A program made the translations under genes and the position numbers. The notes under the pieces are model-generated. The model searched no databases, was not told the DNA's origin, and saw nothing but the letters and a program-made list of their open reading frames with translations. Shown here in pieces: positions 32,460 through 33,620 of a DNA stretch of 33,620 nt (position 1 is the stretch's first letter; each line of letters starts with the position of its first letter). This DNA is from an uncultured Flavobacteriales bacterium (GTDB lineage: Bacteria; Bacteroidota; Bacteroidia; Flavobacteriales_D; CAJJDF01): positions 1-33,620 of the forward strand of contig CAJJDF010000070.1 in the NCBI GenBank assembly GCA_905182785.1. The letters are read 5' to 3'.

Positions 32460-32930
32460 TTATTTTTTCTTAAGTTTAATTCTTTTCCAAGTATCTGTTC
32501 TTCCAAGAGCTTTGATACCAACATACCCTCTAATATCAAGTACATCATCCTTTTTATTTATAATACAACTGTATGTACTTCCACTCTCAGGATCGTAAAT
32601 TGTTCCTCCACTCCACACGTTATCTCCTTCATAAACAAAATCTTTCAATAATCTATAACCTCTTAATCGAGAAGCTCTTAATTTTTCATTAGGGTTATTC
32701 TTGTCCAATTTAGGTTGTTTCGTTTTAGGGTCAATTGGCTCTCTTAACCAAACAATTTTACCAAAATATTTGTTCCCTATTTTATTAATTTTTACTCTAG
32801 CTTTTCCACTACTTGGTTCCCAAAGACCAATAATAGCATCTGCACCCTCTTTAGGTATTGAGTGTGTTTTGAAACTCGAAATGGCAAACATTAATAAAAC
32901 GGCTGCTGAAATTTTTATTAAATTTTTCAT
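32460..32930 (-). CDS. DUF2147 domain secreted protein
   Basis: 156 residues. Signal peptide (about 1-24), then a DUF2147 beta-barrel domain: IIGLWEPSSGKARVKI (34-49), GNKYFGKIVWL, a short Lys/Asn/Pro loop, GGTIYDPESGSTYSC and RGYVGIKALGRTDTWKR at the end. The family is common in Proteobacteria and Bacteroidota, is periplasmic, has a lipocalin-like fold and has no settled function. First gene of a two-gene operon with the outer-membrane barrel gene, suggesting that both act at the outer membrane. Confidence 0.92.
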   Translation of the reverse strand: MKNLIKISAAVLLMFAISSFKTHSIPKEGADAIIGLWEPSSGKARVKINKIGNKYFGKIVWLREPIDPKTKQPKLDKNNPNEKLRASRLRGYRLLKDFVYEGDNVWSGGTIYDPESGSTYSCIINKKDDVLDIRGYVGIKALGRTDTWKRIKLKKK

Positions 32931-33250
32931 GTTTTTTTTTAGTTTAATTTATTTAAAAGCTAAATTACAAATTATTTTTATCAATTCTTGTATTATTTTC
33001 AAAACTACTAATCTATTTGTTTTCAGAAATTTAATTAAAAAATCAATCTGTAATACAGATAAGTTAGTTGAAGGAATAGTTAAATTAGATAAAATAAAAG
33101 TCCCTTATTTTTATCTAACAAATGATTGCTATTGAATAAAATAAATAGTTTATTTTGATTAAAATCCTTTCAACTATTCAATTTACCTTTTATACTAATT
33201 GATAGATAAGAAACTGTTTCCTATTCCTATATTTATAAAAAAAATGGAAC
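32931..33250. other. Intergenic region between divergent genes
   Basis: About 320 AT-rich bases separating the DUF2147 operon and the ABC transporter gene. It must hold both promoters, but no exact TAnnTTTG box stands out. No RNA gene or repeat seen. Confidence 0.45.
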
Positions 33251-33620
33251 ATGAGTGTAGTTTTAGAAATAAAAAACCTGACCAAAAATTTTGGATCATT
33301 TAAAGCCGTCAATAATTTATCCCTTACTGTAGAAAAAGGAAATGTATTTGGAATACTTGGCCCTAATGGGAGTGGAAAAACTACAACCTTAGGAATGGTA
33401 CTAGATGTATTAAACCCATCTGAGGGAAGTTATTCTTGGTATGGAGATTCTCAAGGAACGAATAATCGAAAAAAGATTGGTTCAATTTTAGAACATCCAA
33501 TTTTTTATCCAGAATTATCGGGATACAAAAACCTTGAAATAACTAGCCTTATAAAAGGGGTAGATAAATCACGAATAGAGGAAGTCCTGACAAGAGTAGA
33601 TTTAATTCAAAGAAAATATT
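33251..33620 (+). CDS. ABC transporter ATP-binding protein (partial, N-terminal 123 residues)
   Basis: The gene runs off the right edge. The start ATG at 33251 gives SVVLEIKNLTKNFGSFKAVN, Walker A GPNGSGKTT (37-45), and a Q-loop-position segment (KIGSILEHPIFYPELSGYKNLE) in which the Gln is replaced in the CcmA/DrrA-type manner (E-H-P-x-F-Y-P-x-L-S-G). This type of ATPase pairs with ABC-2 exporters (bacitracin/BcrA-like, gliding-type GldA-like). The signature motif and Walker B lie outside the window, so the substrate cannot be told; a permease gene is expected next. Confidence 0.9.
   Translation, partial: MSVVLEIKNLTKNFGSFKAVNNLSLTVEKGNVFGILGPNGSGKTTTLGMVLDVLNPSEGSYSWYGDSQGTNNRKKIGSILEHPIFYPELSGYKNLEITSLIKGVDKSRIEEVLTRVDLIQRKY

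Noticed and set aside
32701-33135. Plus-strand 144-residue frame across the DUF2147 gene start
   Set aside because: Half is antisense to the DUF2147 coding region and the rest is AT-rich intergenic sequence; no domain.
1-33620. CRISPR arrays, rRNA, riboswitches, phage or toxin-antitoxin modules
   Set aside because: No regularly spaced repeats, rRNA motifs, recognisable riboswitch cores or phage structural genes were seen on reading both strands.

Overview
The window is AT-rich DNA from a member of the Bacteroidota, most likely a marine or free-living Flavobacteriales lineage. Three proteins carry C-terminal type IX secretion (T9SS) sorting domains. The promoters match the Bacteroidota -7 box TAnnTTTG, many genes lack a Shine-Dalgarno sequence, and the gene families (HmuY, TonB-dependent receptor with a carboxypeptidase-like N-terminus, DUF4286, DUF2147, FAS1 lipoprotein) are typical of the phylum. 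The genus cannot be told from the sequence alone.

Left part (1-7939): a minus-strand metal-uptake neighbourhood. It holds a T9SS-tagged HmuY-like protein, a TonB-dependent receptor and an HmuY-like lipoprotein in one tight operon. Beyond a plus-strand tRNA-dihydrouridine synthase lie a small Cys-rich HYC/CC/PP-type protein, an MbnP-like copper-binding protein with a T9SS tag, and an MbnH-like di-heme peroxidase lipoprotein cut by the window edge. In the characterised MbnP/MbnH system the di-heme enzyme converts a tryptophan of MbnP to kynurenine to make a copper site. I infer a copper (or heme/copper) capture and import locus displayed at the cell surface.

Middle part (8116-20167): a small minus-strand operon (DUF6686-like protein, 63-residue unknown, methyltransferase broken by one stop codon) lies divergent from nitronate monooxygenase. 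Next come two hypothetical or TPR proteins, marC with a DUF4286 gene, a decayed beta-carbonic anhydrase, glyA, a patatin/outer-membrane barrel fusion, a multi-membrane-segment protein, and an adrenodoxin-type ferredoxin next to its likely NADPH reductase.

Right part (20373-33620): a large T9SS-secreted subtilase, an intergenic unit between two strong terminators, panB, another multi-membrane-segment protein, clpS, an M48 metallopeptidase lipoprotein and tRNA-Arg(ACG). A decayed serine recombinase abuts the 3' end of that tRNA. After it come a lipoprotein, a two-domain FAS1 lipoprotein, a thioredoxin-fold remnant, a DUF2147/outer-membrane-barrel pair and the start of an ABC transporter ATPase.

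Most genes are housekeeping or envelope genes. The unusual content is the MbnP/MbnH/HmuY/TonB neighbourhood and a set of at least four gene relics (methyltransferase, carbonic anhydrase, serine recombinase, thioredoxin-like) that an automatic ORF caller would miss or split.
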